Assembly: GCA_001673575.1 (NCBI GenBank)
Contig: LZME01000059.1
Location: forward strand, 25,471 to 89,470
Reading direction: 5' to 3'
DNA length: 64,000 nucleotides
Source: Mycolicibacter heraklionensis
Lineage (GTDB): Bacteria > Actinomycetota > Actinomycetes > Mycobacteriales > Mycobacteriaceae
In this document: positions 63,575-64,000 of the stretch, piece after piece
Position numbering within the stretch: position 1 is the first letter of the stretch
Layout of the letters: every line of letters begins with the position of its first letter
The notes under the pieces: generated by a model
What the model saw: the letters and a program-made list of their open reading frames with translations, nothing else
Told to the model about the DNA's origin: nothing
The model's database searches: none
Position numbers and translations under genes: made by a program

Positions 63575-63712
63575 CTGTCAGCGAGACCGGGGCCGCCGGA
63601 CAAGCGGCCGCGAGCCTGGCGGAATATCTCCGAGGCGCTAGCCTTTATGAGGCAGGCGGGCGCGGGCGCAAGTGCCACGCCGAACGACCAGGAATCGAGG
63701 CGAGAAGCTGTC

Positions 63713-64000
63713 GTGAGCGGTATCAGTTCACCCTTCGGTCAGAACGAGTGGCTAGTCGAGGAGATGTACCGCAAATTCCGCGAGGATCCCTCCTCTGTGG
63801 ATCCCAGCTGGCACGAGTTCCTGGCCGACTACTCCCCCGACGCGCCCGGCGATTCAGCGAGGCTCGACGGAGGAGAGTCGAGGCTGGGATCGGCGCAGGC
63901 ACCCGGCGGTGATGGTGCGGCCGCACCGGCGGCGACCCGCCCGGCTCCCGCTGCGCAGCCGGCGCCCCCGACTCCCCCGACGCCTGCAGCACGTCATCGG
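63713..64000 (+). CDS. kgd: 2-oxoglutarate decarboxylase/dehydrogenase KGD, N-terminal part
   Basis: Only the first 96 codons are in the window, starting at GTG 63713. [37 protein letters not shown] is the conserved N-terminus of mycobacterial KGD (Rv1248c). A Pro/Ala-rich linker follows and contains the repeat-encoded [13 protein letters not shown]. The full enzyme (~1230 residues) carries E2-like and E1o domains and works in the TCA cycle, regulated by GarA. The gene runs off the right edge. Confidence 0.93.
   Translation, partial: MSGISSPFGQNEWLVEEMYRKFREDPSSVDPSWHEFLADYSPDAPGDSARLDGGESRLGSAQAPGGDGAAAPAATRPAPAAQPAPPTPPTPAARHR
63853..63889 (+). repeat. 37-bp coding repeat, copy 2
   Basis: 35/37 match to 62785-62821, in the same reading frame relative to its gene (encodes [12 protein letters not shown]). 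In this copy CTCGAC and GTCGAG can form a hairpin with an 8-nt loop. Confidence 0.85.

Overview
This is high-GC mycobacterial DNA. The evidence is gene content (PGRS glycine-repeat proteins, the Lpr lipoproteins LprB, LprC and LprE, CYP130, a class III adenylyl cyclase, KGD, 13E12-type HNH proteins, F420/FMN luciferase-like enzymes and a Ddn-like nitroreductase) and many leaderless promoters (TANNNT about 6-8 nt before ATG/GTG). From memory, the core is collinear with the M. tuberculosis stretch Rv1287 down to Rv1248c, read in reverse. The PGRS proteins carry an ordinary signal peptide instead of a PE domain, which suggests a Mycolicibacter-type (M. terrae complex-like) species rather than the tuberculosis group; this is inference.

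Layout. 1-6.5 kb is accessory: the end of a glycine-zipper protein with a coupled membrane protein (possible toxin/immunity pair), an F420/FMN oxidoreductase, a Fic protein behind a repeated operator, a secreted DUF4185 protein, a second luciferase-like enzyme and a VOC protein. 6.5-11.2 kb is sulfur assimilation (cysD-cysNC-cysQ-rrf2, minus strand) plus a beta-carbonic anhydrase. 11.4-18.3 kb is the oppBCDA peptide importer, translationally coupled to a rifampicin-monooxygenase-like flavoenzyme. 18.3-22.7 kb holds an SbcC/SbcD-like nuclease pair and a SixA-like phosphatase.

22.8-32.97 kb is an accessory island: four MarR paralogues, a GjpA porin coupled to a PGRS protein, an HsaA-like monooxygenase with a divergent TetR, and a decayed MarR promoter copy. 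33-37.8 kb is core (lprC/lprB and a heterodimeric ABC transporter). 37.8-40.6 kb is an insert with an HNH (13E12) protein and an Acg-type nitroreductase. 40.7-44 kb has the adenylyl cyclase, a MalY-type aminotransferase, a HIT protein and a Ddn-like protein. 44-48.2 kb is one giant gene: a PGRS protein ending in a PecA-like aspartic protease. 48.2-53.6 kb has a luciferase-like enzyme, UdgB and a deaminase/amidohydrolase cluster. 53.6-64 kb is core again: glcD, cyp130-tetR, an acyltransferase, deaD, lprE, an MFS pump, an Rv1249c-like membrane protein and the start of kgd.

Most interesting: (i) a PE-less PGRS aspartic protease; (ii) a 17-bp element shared by the gjpA-PGRS and MarR promoters, with looser versions before another MarR gene and the protease gene; (iii) tandem MarR duplication that left a promoter remnant; (iv) four phased operator copies around the fic promoter; (v) the same 37-bp repeat inserted in frame into linkers of two neighbouring proteins; (vi) the rifampicin-monooxygenase-like enzyme in the opp operon. 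No rRNA, tRNA, CRISPR array, intact IS or prophage was seen.
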